Source: AC-32 sp963746155
Lineage (GTDB): Bacteria > Actinomycetota > Thermoleophilia > Gaiellales > Gaiellaceae
Direction of reading: 5' to 3'
Length of the DNA stretch: 64,000 bases
NCBI GenBank assembly: GCA_963746155.1
Contig: CAVVAB010000010.1
Coordinates: forward strand, 124,001-188,000
The translations under genes were made by a program, and so were the position numbers. Within the stretch, counting starts at the first letter, position 1. Every line of letters begins with the position of its first letter. The notes below the pieces were generated by a model. That model was not told the DNA's origin, ran no database searches, and worked only from the letters and a program-made list of their open reading frames with translations. Positions 26,441-35,977 of the stretch are shown piece by piece.

Positions 26441-28793
26441 CTAGCGAAGAGCTTTCAAGGCCCTGCTCAGAGACTGCCGGGTCGTGAGAACGCCCGCGAA
26501 GAGGTCACCCTCCCGGCGCACGCGCTCGAGGACGGCGTCCATCGTGAACGCGGCCGGGTCGAGCGACTCGTCGACCTCCTCCCAGCGCAGCGGCGTCGAG
26601 ACCGGCGCGCCCGCCTTCGGCCGCACCGAGTAGACGGACGCGATCGTCTTGCCCTCGCCGTTCTGGTTCGAGTCGATCAGCACGCCTCGCCGCTTCGCCC
26701 TCGTCCACTCGGTCGTGACGAGCCCGCGGTGCGTCGAGGCGAGCGCGCGGGCGACGATCGCCGAGAACTCGCGCGTGTCCTCGTACGTGTGCCGCCGCTC
26801 GACGGGCACGAGCACGTGGATTCCGTCCGCGCCGCTCGTCTTGCAGAAGGACGCGAGCCCGAGCGCATCCAGCGCCTGCTTCACGAGCAGCGCGACCTGC
26901 ACGGTCTCGGGGAAGCCGACGTCGTCGGCCGGGTCGAGGTCGAAGAGGACGAAGTCGGGCCGGTCCGGCCTGTCGACCCGCGAGTACCACGTGTTCAGGT
27001 CGATGCAGCCCATGTTCACCATCCACAGGAGCGCGAGCTCGTCGTTCACGAGCGGCGCGCCGATCTTCCGGCGGCGGCGCGGCTTCTCGCGCGTCGAGAC
27101 CTCGACCTCGACGGTCCGGATCCACTCCGGCATCCCCGCGGGCGCGTCCTTCTGGAAGAAGTGGTTGCCCTGCCAGCCGTCCGGGTAGCGCTTGAGCGTG
27201 AACGGCCGGTCGCGCAGATGCGGCACGAGCACGGGCGCGATCTCGCGGTAGAACGCGAGCAGGTCGCCCTTCGTGATCCCCTCCTCGGGCCAGAACGGCT
27301 TGTCGAGGTTCGAGAGCCGCAGCACGCGCTTGCCCTTGCGGATGACCGCCGGAATGGGCGCGGCGTCGGGCAGCTCGCGACGGACCTCGCGCGGATCCTT
27401 GTCCTCGCGCAGCCCGAGGTAGACGGGAGCGCGGAGGCGGTTGTCGTGGGTCCACTCCGCGAACGAGGCCTGGGCGACGAGCTTCGGCTCCACCCAGACG
27501 ACGTCGCCCTTGCGGATGCGCGGCATCTTCGGGACCTCCGGGAACGCCGAGTCCTTCCGCTCCAGCGGGCCGGAGCTTTCCGAGGAGCCGCTCGATCTCG
27601 TCCTCGTCGAACCCGGTGCCGACGTTGCCGACCCACTCGAGGCCGCCGGGTCCGTTCACGGCCAGCACGAGCGAGCCGAACGACCATTCGCGCCGGCCCT
27701 TGCCCCGCGTGTACCCGACGATCACGAACTCCTGCTCCCCGTGCGTCTTGTACTTGAGCCACTCCGGCGAGCGCTTCCCGGGGAGGTACCGCGAGTCGAG
27801 CCGCTTGCCCATGATCCCCTCGAGGTGCTGCTCCTCGGCTGCGCGCAGCAGCGCCTGACCGTCATCGAACGACTCCGAGAACAGCACCGTCCGGTTCCGC
27901 CCGTCGAGCAGCTTCCGCAGCCGGGCGCGGCGCTCCGAGAGCGGGAGGTCGATCACCGGCTCGCCGTCCACCTCGAGCAGGTCGAACACGTAGTAGACGA
28001 TCGGCGTGCCGGCCTTCGCCTGCTGCATCGCGGAGAAGCTAGGACGCCCGTTCTCGTCGAGCGCGCACACCTCGCCGTCGATCACGCAGTCGGGGGTCTT
28101 GAGCGCCTTGACGAGCTCCCTCGCGACCTTGTCGAAGCGCTGCGTGTAGTCCTGGTCCTTGCGGGTGCGAAGCTGGGCCTCGCCGCCCGCGACCCGCGCG
28201 ACGATGCGGTAGCCGTCCCACTTGATCTCGTACTCCCACCCATCGCCGCGCGGCATCTGGTTCGTCTCCGCGAGGGTCGCGAGCATCGGCGCGTACCTGC
28301 TCTGCGAGCCGCCCGGCGCAGCTCCCTCCTCGCGCTTGCGGATGAGCAGCCAGTTCTTCTCGTCGCCGCCGAGCTTCGCCGGGACGAGGCCCCAGATCCC
28401 GTCGAGCTTCCGTCCCTCGAGCCGCACCGTGAGACCGCCGTTGGGCTTCTCCTCGAGGACCTCGTAGGTGCCCGTGTCCCAGATCTCGACCGTGCCCGCG
28501 CCGTACTCCCCCTTCGGGATCTCGCCCTCGAAGGTCGCGTAGCTGAGCGGGTGGTCCTCGACGTGGACGGCGAGGTGCTGCAGGCCCGGCTCGAGCGGGA
28601 TGCCCTTCGGAACCGCCCAGCTCGCGAGCACGCCGTCGCGCTCGAGCCGGAGGTCGTAGTGGAGCCGCCGCGCGTCGTGGCGCTGCACGACGAACAGGGG
28701 CTTCTTGCCTCGCTTGCGGCTCGACGCGAACGGCTCCGCGGTCTTCTTCGGATCGCGCTTGCGGCGGTACTCGCGGAGCTTCGGCTCGGCCAC
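26441..28793 (-). CDS. ligD: multifunctional ATP-dependent DNA ligase LigD (one apparent frame break)
   Basis: End-joining ligase of about 784 residues. Domain order is 3'-phosphoesterase (FVVQRHDARRLHYDLRLERDG), ATP-dependent ligase with the nucleotidyl Lys in YEIKWDGYRI (about residue 190) and motif IV-like EGIMGKRL, then the primase/polymerase domain (LSNLDKPFWPEEGITKGDLL, FVLFDLDPADDVGF with the catalytic Asp pair, SGADGIHVLVPVE). An extra base near 27569 separates ligase from polymerase domain; removing one C joins LRP to LERKDSAFPEVPK. No ku gene is in the window. It lies 17 bases upstream of the lipoprotein gene. Confidence 0.92.
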
Positions 28794-28912
28794 GGCTACC
28801 GCCCATCTACTCCTTGCAACGCCTACCGCTACCGGTCGGAAACCGTGGCACTAGTTGCTAGAAACTGTGTAAAGCATGTGTACGGGCGGGGGATAAGCCT
28901 GTGGAACATGTG

Positions 28913-28937
28913 GAAAAGGGCCGCTCTTACGGCCATT
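28913..28937 (-). terminator. rho-independent terminator after accA
   Basis: On the minus strand, directly after the restored accA stop, GGCCG-TAAGAG-CGGCC forms a hairpin followed by CTTTT. It is one of the few canonical intrinsic terminators visible. The rest of the 143-base gap up to ligD shows nothing recognisable. Confidence 0.65.
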
Positions 28938-29880
28938 TACCGTGCTGCGGGGACCTGTCCGATCGTGCGGAACCGCACACGCCGCTGCTTGCGAAGCTCG
29001 TCGCCGCGCACGCCGTCGAACATCTCGAGCGACTCCGCGAGCGCGTCCCCGAGGAGCCGTGCGGACTCGTCGAGATCCGTAGTGCGCGCCCGCCTCGGGC
29101 TCGGGCACGACCGCGTCGATCACGCCGAGCTCCAGGCAATGCGCCGCATCCGGCTTGAACGCCGCCGCCGCCTTCCGCGCCTCGCCCGCGTCGCGCCAGA
29201 GGATCGCCGCGCAGCCCTCCGGCGAGATGACCGTGTAGATCGCGTTCTCCTGCATCAGCACGCGGTCGGCGACGGCCGTCGCAATCGCGCCTCCGGAACC
29301 GCCCTCGCCGATGATGCAGGTCACGACCGGCACCTCTAGCCGCGACATGAGCGCCTGAGAGCGCGCGATCGCCCCGCCCTGACCGTGCTGCTCGGCGGTC
29401 ACGCCCGGGTACGCGCCCGGGATGTCGACGAGCGAGATCACCGGGAACCCGTGCCGCCCGGCGATCTCCATCGCGCGCATCGCCTTCCCGTACCCCTCCG
29501 GATAGGCCATGCCGAAGTTGCGCCGCGTGCGCTCCTTGACGTCACGGCCCTTCTGGTTGCCGATCAGCGCGACCGTGCGGCCGCGGAAGCTCCCGAAGCC
29601 GACCACGATCGCCGCGTCGTCACCGTGCTGCCGGTCGCCGTGGAGCTCGAACCAGTCCTCGAGCAGCCGCTCGACGTAGTCGAGCGTGTACGGCCGGTCG
29701 GGATGGCGCGCGAGCTCGACGGAACGCCAGATCTCCTCGTCGCTCGGCTCGGCGACGATCCGGTCGAGCTGGCGCTGAAGCCGCTCGAGCTCGCCCGGAG
29801 ACGCGCGCGCCCCGCAGGAGCGGCAGGCTCCGCAGCCTGCTCAACTGCCCTCGCAGTCGCAGCTCGGCGTCACGTGCCAT
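28937..29880 (-). CDS. accA: acetyl-CoA carboxylase carboxyltransferase subunit alpha (two apparent frame breaks)
   Basis: Half of the carboxyltransferase that moves CO2 from biotin to acetyl-CoA, making malonyl-CoA. About 314 residues after correction. Core: LHGDRQHGDDAAIVVGFGSFRG, RNFGMAYPEGYGKAMRAMEIA, LVDIPGAYPGVTAEQHGQGGAIARS, CIIGEGGSGGAIATAVADRV, SPEGCAAILWRDAGEARKAA. Extra bases near 29818 (N-terminus) and 29081 (after VVPEPEAGAH) shift the frame; the true tail ends FRTIGQVPAAR at the TAA at 28937. ATG 29880 overlaps the accD end by 11 bases. A pair of hairpins covers codons 10-25. Confidence 0.88.
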
Positions 29881-30719
29881 CGCCGAAGAGCCGCAGCAGC
29901 CGGGCGACCGTGGCTCGCAGCTCGGGTCGCGGGACGATCGCGTCCACGTGGCCGTAGCGGTAGTTGGACTCGGCAAGGCCGAAGTCCTCGGGCAGCTTCT
30001 CGCGGGTCGTCTGCTGCACGACCCTCGGGCCGGTGAAGGAGAGCAGCGCGCCGGGCTCGGCCACGAGCACGTCGCCGAGGCTCGCGAAGCTGGCGAGCAC
30101 ACCGGCCGTCGTCGGGTGGGCCATGACGCTGATCAGCGTGCCGCCCGCGTCGTGCAGGTCCTCGACCGCGCAGACGGTCTTCGGCAGCTGCATCAGCGAG
30201 AGGATTCCCTCCTGCATGCGCGCGCCGCCGGTGGTCGTGACCGAGACGAGCGGCACCTGGCGCTCCGCCGCCGCCTCGCACGCGCGCGCGAACTTCTCGC
30301 CGACGACACGCCCCATCGAGCCGCCCATGAATCCGAACTCCATCACCGCCAGCTCGCACGGCCGCTCCTCGATCGCCGGCGCGGCCGATCACCATCGCCT
30401 CGCCGAGCCCGGTCGAGAGCTCGGCCTCCGCCAGCCGCTCGGTGTACGGGCGCAGGTCGAAGAAGCCGAGCGGGTCGTCCGAGCGCAGCTCCTCGGCCTC
30501 CTCGGCGAAGGTGGTCGGGTCGACGAGCTGGCGGATCCGCTCGCGCGCGTGCACGGGGAAGTGGTGCCCGCACTGCGGGCAGACGCGCAGGTTCTCGGAC
30601 AGCTCGTCGTCGCGGTAGTGGGACTGGCACTTGGGGCACGTGTTCGGGTCCGGGCGCCCGCCGCCGTCCTCCACCGGGACGTGTTTGTGCTCGATGGATA
30701 CGTCAATCCGTTCGGGCAT
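29870..30719 (-). CDS. accD: acetyl-CoA carboxylase carboxyltransferase subunit beta (one apparent frame break)
   Basis: Partner of AccA. About 282 residues. The N-terminal zinc ribbon with four Cys (CPKCQSHY and RVCPQCGHHF) is followed by LVDPTTFAEEAEELRSDDPLGF and the crotonase-like core MEFGFMGGSMGRVVGEKFARACEAA, TTTGGARMQEGILSLMQLPKT, SVMAHPTTAGVLASFASLGDV, FTGPRVVQQTTREKLPEDFG. An extra base near 30387 splits the ORF; without it the join reads MVIGAPAIEERPCELAVMEFGF. The start ATG 30719 follows 38 bases after the arginase-family gene. Confidence 0.92.
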
Positions 30720-30757
30720 CGAAGCTGCGAGTTTAGACCCGGTGCCTCTGCTGGGAG

Positions 30758-31534
30758 TTACAGGCCCAGAGCCGCCAGCAGGCGCGTGAGCGGCTCGACG
30801 TTCGAGAGCTCGGCCGCGAGGCTGCTCAGACCCGCGCCGAACACCGGCGTGCGGTCGCGGATCCGCGCGAGCACGGTCTCGGTCTCCGCGAGGGTCAGGC
30901 CCCCGGGCTCGGGCATGAACGGCCTGACGCCGTTCGGCTCGAGCGCGTCTGCATCGAGCGCGACGTAGACACCCGGGGCGCCGTCGATCGCGGACTCGAG
31001 CTCGCCCGGGTCGGTGCGCAGGCCGATCGACGCCACGTACTCCCGCTCGGGCGGGTCGAGGTTCCTCGCGCCCAGGAGGATCACGTCGTCGGGCTCCACG
31101 GCCCCCGCGTCGAGCAGCATCCGGAGCGGCATCCCCCAGAGATCGCCCGACGGCGAGGTCTCGGGCGTGTTCAGGTCGCCGTGCGCGTCGAACCAGACGA
31201 GCGCGACCCGGCCGTGGCGCGCGGCGAGCCCCTCGACGGCGCCGATGTGCGCGCAGCAGCAGCCTCCGAGCACGAGCGGCCGCTCGGGCAGCTCGAGCGC
31301 GACGGCGAGGCTCTGCTCGCCGAGCGACTCCTCCTCGACGACGGCGACCTCCGGGTACGGGAACGGGAGACGTGCGGCCTCGACCATCGACTCGCCGCCC
31401 TCGCCCCAGGCGCGCGGCACCCGAACGAGCCCGGCGCCGAACTCCCGTCCACAGGCATGACACTCGTAGCCCGGCCCGAGCGCGACGGCCGTGAACGTGC
31501 CGCAGTCGGGGCACTTGGCGCGGAGACGGCTCAC
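30758..31534 (-). CDS. arginase/agmatinase-fold protein with N-terminal zinc ribbon
   Basis: 258 residues. Residues 1-40 form a four-Cys zinc ribbon (KCPDCGTF and ECHACGREF). The rest is a ureohydrolase-fold domain: VLGGCCCAHIGAVEG replaces the usual GGDHS loop, VWFDAHGDLNTPETSPSGD keeps the DAHxDxN metal motif, and YVALDADALEPNGVRPFMPEPGG replaces the SxDxDxxDP motif. Some of the canonical manganese ligands are therefore changed (Cys-Cys-Cys-Ala-His, Ala before the Asp, Glu-Pro for Asp-Pro). It is not safely arginase or agmatinase. It may share the accD-accA transcript. Confidence 0.75.
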   Translation of the reverse strand: MSRLRAKCPDCGTFTAVALGPGYECHACGREFGAGLVRVPRAWGEGGESMVEAARLPFPYPEVAVVEEESLGEQSLAVALELPERPLVLGGCCCAHIGAVEGLAARHGRVALVWFDAHGDLNTPETSPSGDLWGMPLRMLLDAGAVEPDDVILLGARNLDPPEREYVASIGLRTDPGELESAIDGAPGVYVALDADALEPNGVRPFMPEPGGLTLAETETVLARIRDRTPVFGAGLSSLAAELSNVEPLTRLLAALGL

Positions 31535-32421
31535 AGCTTCAGCTCGTAGGTGTCGTTGCGGCGCTCCACGGTCATCCCGGCCGCCTCGTAGAGCTTCACG
31601 GCCCCGGTCGTGTTCTCCGCGTCGACGCCCAGGCCGACCCTCGTGGCGCCACGACGCCGGAAGTCGTGAAAGGAGTGCAGCAGCAGCGCGGTGGCCAGCC
31701 CGAGCCTTCGCCAGGGCGGACGCGTCCCGAGGATGCCGACCCAGCCAAAGGTCTTGTCGCCGGAGAAGTGCCAGAAGTTCAAGGTGAACGCGGCGACCTC
31801 GTCACCGTCGTCGACGAGCCACCACAGCGACGGGTCGAAGTCGTGGTGGTCGACGGTGAAGGCGCGCCAGCGCTCCTTCTCCTGCCGGTGGAAGCCCCAG
31901 GCGTCCGCGAATGCCTCCTGGTTGGCCTCGTAGACACGCTGCTCCTCCCCCGGCCGGAAGTTGCGCGGCGAGAAGCCGTCGGGCCAGCTCGGCTCCGGAA
32001 TGTCGTCGGTCAGCTGGATCCGCATCTGGTAGCCGTGCCTGATCAGCTTCCAGCCGGCCGCCTTGAACGCTTCGCTCAACACCGGGACACCGCCCTGGAC
32101 GAATCCGCGCAGCGCGACGGCGTCGGCAGGCCGGGGCGCCTGGGTCGCCGCGGCGACGAGCGTGTCCGGCCACATCCGGCTCGATGGAGCGCACGTCGAC
32201 GTTGACGTAACCGCCCTCCGCGGGAGCAGCGTCGACGTAGCCGACGAGCCGGCCCTCCCGCTCGGCGACCCGCATCCAGATGTCCGGGAGCGCGAACCAG
32301 CTGCCGGATCTCGTCCTCGCTCACCCCTTCCTCGCCGATGGACTCCAGAGCCCACTCGCGAAGCAGGCCGCGGATCGCCGGGGCGTCCTCCTCGCTCGGC
32401 TGCGCGCAGCTCGAGGCTCAT
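31531..32421 (-). CDS. GNAT family acetyltransferase (three apparent frame breaks)
   Basis: About 296 residues after correction. The intact C-terminal 170 residues contain the second GNAT-like unit: FSPRNFRPGEEQRVYEANQEAFADAWGF, then FGWVGILGTRPPWRRLGLATALLLHSFHDFRRRG (acetyl-CoA loop) and VDAENTTGAVKLYEAAGM. The N-terminal third lies in three frames; extra bases near 32404, 32296 and 32178 reconnect SLELR with PSEEDAPAIRGLLREWALESIGEEG, then ALPDIWMRVAEREGRLVGYVD, then MWPDTLVAAATQAP. The ATG overlaps the HAD stop by four bases. Mycothiol-synthase-like tandem GNAT proteins look similar, but the function is not assigned. Confidence 0.72.
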   Translation of the reverse strand: MSLELRAAERGGRPGDPRPASRVGSGVHRRGRGERGRDPAAGSRSRTSGCGSPSGRAGSSATSTLLPRRAVTSTSTCAPSSRMWPDTLVAAATQAPRPADAVALRGFVQGGVPVLSEAFKAAGWKLIRHGYQMRIQLTDDIPEPSWPDGFSPRNFRPGEEQRVYEANQEAFADAWGFHRQEKERWRAFTVDHHDFDPSLWWLVDDGDEVAAFTLNFWHFSGDKTFGWVGILGTRPPWRRLGLATALLLHSFHDFRRRGATRVGLGVDAENTTGAVKLYEAAGMTVERRNDTYELKL

Positions 32422-33059
32422 GCGGGCGCGAGCTCGTCGAGGGTCTCGGGCAGCTTCGAGAGGTCGGTCAGCTCCCGCGTCGGTTTCGGCTCGGCCCGCT
32501 CGCCGAGACGGTTGATCCAGATCGAGGCGAGCCCGAGCTCCGTCGCCGGCGCGACGTCGTGGAACAGGCTGGCTCCCACGTGGACCTCGGGCATCCGGCC
32601 GGTCTGCTGGATGAAGGCGTTCCAGTGGCCGAACCCGGGCTTGTACGAGCCGATCTCGGACGCGACGATCGCGAGCTCGAACGGCACGCCGAGCTGCGCC
32701 ATCGAGGCCTCGATGTAGTCGCGGTCGGTGTTCGACAGGATCGCCAGCTTCCAGCCGCGCCCCCGCGCCTGCATCAGCGCGCCCGGCACCTCGGGAAACG
32801 GCGGCCACGCGGGGAGCGACAGGGCCAGTCCGTCCTCCTCGCCTTCGGGTGCCCCGAGGAGGCGCATCGCCTCGGTCAGGACCTCGCGGTAGGTCAGCTG
32901 CCCGTCGGCCTCCAGCTGCGGCTCGAGCTCGTGGTAGCGCACGAGCCTCTCGTCGGCGCGGTCTTCCCCGAAGACGCGCGCCAGCTCTGCCCGAATCCCG
33001 CCGTTCCAGTCGATCAGCGTCCCGTAGCAGTCGAAGGTCGCCCATCGGTCCGTCGCCAC
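32418..33059 (-). CDS. HAD superfamily hydrolase (haloacid dehalogenase type II-like)
   Basis: 213 residues. Motif I FDCYGTLIDWNGG with the nucleophilic Asp at about residue 9, motif II ILSNTDRDYI, motif III Lys in SYKPGFGHWNAF, and motif IV FHDVAPATELGLASIWINR. The short cap of about 70 residues between motifs I and II fits the dehalogenase/phosphatase subgroup. The substrate is unknown. First gene of a minus-strand run that continues into the GNAT gene by ATGA overlap; divergent from the cyclase-like regulator by 50 bases. Confidence 0.88.
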   Translation of the reverse strand: MATDRWATFDCYGTLIDWNGGIRAELARVFGEDRADERLVRYHELEPQLEADGQLTYREVLTEAMRLLGAPEGEEDGLALSLPAWPPFPEVPGALMQARGRGWKLAILSNTDRDYIEASMAQLGVPFELAIVASEIGSYKPGFGHWNAFIQQTGRMPEVHVGASLFHDVAPATELGLASIWINRLGERAEPKPTRELTDLSKLPETLDELAPA

Positions 33060-33109
33060 GGCGCCGAGCTTACCGGCCGTTTGCCCTCAACCTAAGCAAT
33101 CATGGTCGC

Positions 33110-35977
33110 GTGGAGCGCAAGACGGTCACCGTCCTGTTCTGCGACGTCACCGGGTCGACGGCACTCGGGGAATCGATTGACCCGGAGGCGCTCCGCGCCC
33201 TGCTCGCGGGCTACTTCGAGCGAATGAAGGCAATCGTAGAGCGCCACCAGGGAAGAGTGGAGAAGTTCATCGGCGACGCCGTCATGGCGGTCTTCGGCGT
33301 GCCGACGGCGCACGAGGACGACGCGCTCCGGGCGGTACGGGCCGCCGTAGAGATGCGCGACGCGCTGCCCGAACTCGGAGTCCAGGCGCGCATCGGTCTC
33401 ACGACCGGCGTCGTCGTCACCGACACGGAGGAGCGGTTGGCGACCGGCGACGCGGTGAACGTCGCGGCGCGCCTCGAGCAAGCGGCAGAGCCGGGGGAGG
33501 TACTCATCGGAGAGCCGACGCTCGCGCTCGTGCGCGAGGCAGTCGACGTCGAGCCCGTCGCGCCGCTCAAGTTGAAGGGCAAGACGGACCCAGTTGCCGC
33601 CCACCGGCTCCTGCGCGTGCACGAGGCACCCGAGCGCCGGCACGAGACGGAGTTCGTCGGTCGCGAGCACGAGCTGGCGCTCGTCCGTGACGCGTGGGAG
33701 CGCGCGGAATCGGAGCAGCGTTGCCAGCTCGTGACGATCGTCGGTGACGCAGGCGTCGGGAAGTCGCGGCTGGTCGCGGAGGCCATCGCTCCCCTCGGCG
33801 CGGTGGTCGTCCGCGGTCGCTGCCTTCCCTACGGAGAGGGGATCACGTACTGGCCCGTGGTCGAGGTGCTGAAGCAGCTCGACACGCTGCCGCAGGATGC
33901 GGACGCGGCCTCGGCGATCAGCTCGCTGCTCGGCACGACCGAGACGACCGCTTCGGCCGAGGAGATCGCGTGGGCCTTCCGCAAGACGCTCGAACATGCT
34001 GCGACACAGGACCCGTTGGTGGTGGTGTTCGACGACGTCCATGCGGGCGAGGAGACCTTCCTGGACCTCATCGAGCACGTTGCGCTGCTCTCGTCCGGCT
34101 CGCCGATCTTGCTGGTTTGCATGGCGCGCCCCGAGCTGACCGAGCGGCGCGCCGGGTGGCCGGTGCCGCTCAGGCTGGAGCCGCTGCCTCCCGAGGATGT
34201 CGAGCTACTCATGCCGACTCGGATCGGTGACACCTTGCGCGGGCACATCTCGCGGGCGGCCGGAGGGAACCCGCTGTACATCGGCGAGATCCTGGCCATG
34301 ACCGGGGAAGACGACAGCGAGGTGGTCGTCCCGCCGACCCTCCGGGCACTGCTTGCGGCGCGCCTCGACCAGCTCGAGAAGCCCGAGCGGACCGTGCTGG
34401 AGTGCGGAGCGGTCGAGGGAGAGGTCTTCCACCGCGGCGCCGTTCAGGCGCTTGCTCTGCACGAGCCGGTGGTAACGCCGCGCCTCGCGGCGCTCGTCCG
34501 CAAACAGCTGATCGCTCCTGCCAAGGCGCAGATCGCCGGCGATGACGGCTTCCGCTTCCGCCACCTCCTGATCCGCGACGCGGCCTACGACGCTCTGCCG
34601 AAGGCTACACGTGCGGACCTCCACGCTCGCTTCGCCGCGTGGCTCGAGCAGAACGGGACCGCCGTCGTCGAGCTGGACGAGCTCCTCGGCTACCACCTGG
34701 AGCAGGCCGTCCACTACGGCAGAGAGCTGGGACGTGAGGACGAAGGGCTCGCGGTGGCAGCGCAAGAGCGTCTGTCCACCGCTGGCCGCCGTGCGCTCGG
34801 CCGGCTGGATTTCGGCAGCGCCGTGCGGCTCCTCGAGCGCGCCGCCGACCTGGTGCCGTCGGAGGTTGACCTCGCCCTCGAGACGGACCTCATCGACGCG
34901 CTTTCCTGGGACACGAAGCCCGAGGCGGCCCTGGGCCGCGCGAGGTCGCTCGCCGAGCGCTCGGCCGCCGATGGCGATCGCGTCGGCGAGCTGTGCGGGC
35001 GGATCCACGAGGCGGCTCTGCGTATCTCCGTTCAGCCGAGGGGCGCTGCCAATGCGCTGGAGGCGCTCGTCGCCGAGGCGCTGCCGGCCTTCGAGGCAGC
35101 CGGCGACGACCTCGCGCTCCGCATCGCCTATCGAGCGATTGGCACCGTCGCCAACATGCGGGGGCAGATGGACCAGATGGCCGCCGCCTACGAGCAGGCA
35201 GAGGCCCATGCGGCATCGGCAGGCCGGACGGCACTCGTCGGCTACCAGGGCCATGCACGCTTCCACGGCTCGACCCCGCTCACCGAGCTGCTCGCCTGGC
35301 AGGACCGGCAGGATCCACGGGAACAGCGAACCTACTGGCTGCGCATTTTCCGAATGGCGGCGCTCGCGATGCTCGGTCGGCTCGACGAGGCCCGGGCGCT
35401 GCTCGACGAGCTTCGTGCGGAGCTGATCGAGCGAGGCGCGCGGAACGTGCTCGGGGCAGTCGAGGGCTACGCGATCGACATCGAGCTCCTTGCCGACGAT
35501 CCGGCAGCCGCGATCACAGCGGGAGAGGCCAGCTGCCGCATTCACGAGGAGCTCGGTCATTCGTCGGAGCTCTCCACGGTTGCAGCCGGTCTGGCGCGCA
35601 CGTACTGCGAGGTCGGACGCCTCGACGAGGCCGAGCACTGGGCACTTCGGTCGGCGGAGCTCGGTTCGATCGACGACGCATCGACGCAGATGCTCTGGCG
35701 GGAGGCTCAGGCGAAGGTGCTGGCGCATCGCGGTCAGCACGACGATGCCGAGCGGCTCGCGCGGGAGGCAGTCGAGATCGGCGAGAAGACCGAGGCGCTG
35801 AACGCCCTGGCGGACACGTACGCCGACCTCGGGGAGGTCCTGACGCTAGCCGGCCGGCGCGAGCAAGCCGCCGAGGCTCTCGGGCAGGCGTTGGCTCACT
35901 ACGAGGCGAAGGAGAATGTCGTCATGGCCGGTCGCATGCGCGACCGGCTCGCGGCACTTCAGGCGGAGGTCGGCTAA
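33110..35977 (+). CDS. class III adenylate/guanylate cyclase-AAA ATPase-TPR fusion
   Basis: 956 residues, intact frame. Residues 1-170 form a class III nucleotide cyclase domain with metal Asp residues in FCDVTGST and FIGDAVMAVFG and the GDAVNVAARLE motif carrying the transition-state Asn and Arg. Next is a STAND/AAA-type ATPase: Walker A VGDAGVGKSRLV (about 220) and Walker B VVVFDDVHAG (about 305). The last 400 residues are helical TPR-like repeats. Such proteins are large signal-transduction switches in Actinobacteria. Start GTG 33110; no ATG in frame precedes the domain. Output, cAMP or otherwise, is not shown. Confidence 0.88.
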   Translation: MERKTVTVLFCDVTGSTALGESIDPEALRALLAGYFERMKAIVERHQGRVEKFIGDAVMAVFGVPTAHEDDALRAVRAAVEMRDALPELGVQARIGLTTGVVVTDTEERLATGDAVNVAARLEQAAEPGEVLIGEPTLALVREAVDVEPVAPLKLKGKTDPVAAHRLLRVHEAPERRHETEFVGREHELALVRDAWERAESEQRCQLVTIVGDAGVGKSRLVAEAIAPLGAVVVRGRCLPYGEGITYWPVVEVLKQLDTLPQDADAASAISSLLGTTETTASAEEIAWAFRKTLEHAATQDPLVVVFDDVHAGEETFLDLIEHVALLSSGSPILLVCMARPELTERRAGWPVPLRLEPLPPEDVELLMPTRIGDTLRGHISRAAGGNPLYIGEILAMTGEDDSEVVVPPTLRALLAARLDQLEKPERTVLECGAVEGEVFHRGAVQALALHEPVVTPRLAALVRKQLIAPAKAQIAGDDGFRFRHLLIRDAAYDALPKATRADLHARFAAWLEQNGTAVVELDELLGYHLEQAVHYGRELGREDEGLAVAAQERLSTAGRRALGRLDFGSAVRLLERAADLVPSEVDLALETDLIDALSWDTKPEAALGRARSLAERSAADGDRVGELCGRIHEAALRISVQPRGAANALEALVAEALPAFEAAGDDLALRIAYRAIGTVANMRGQMDQMAAAYEQAEAHAASAGRTALVGYQGHARFHGSTPLTELLAWQDRQDPREQRTYWLRIFRMAALAMLGRLDEARALLDELRAELIERGARNVLGAVEGYAIDIELLADDPAAAITAGEASCRIHEELGHSSELSTVAAGLARTYCEVGRLDEAEHWALRSAELGSIDDASTQMLWREAQAKVLAHRGQHDDAERLAREAVEIGEKTEALNALADTYADLGEVLTLAGRREQAAEALGQALAHYEAKENVVMAGRMRDRLAALQAEVG

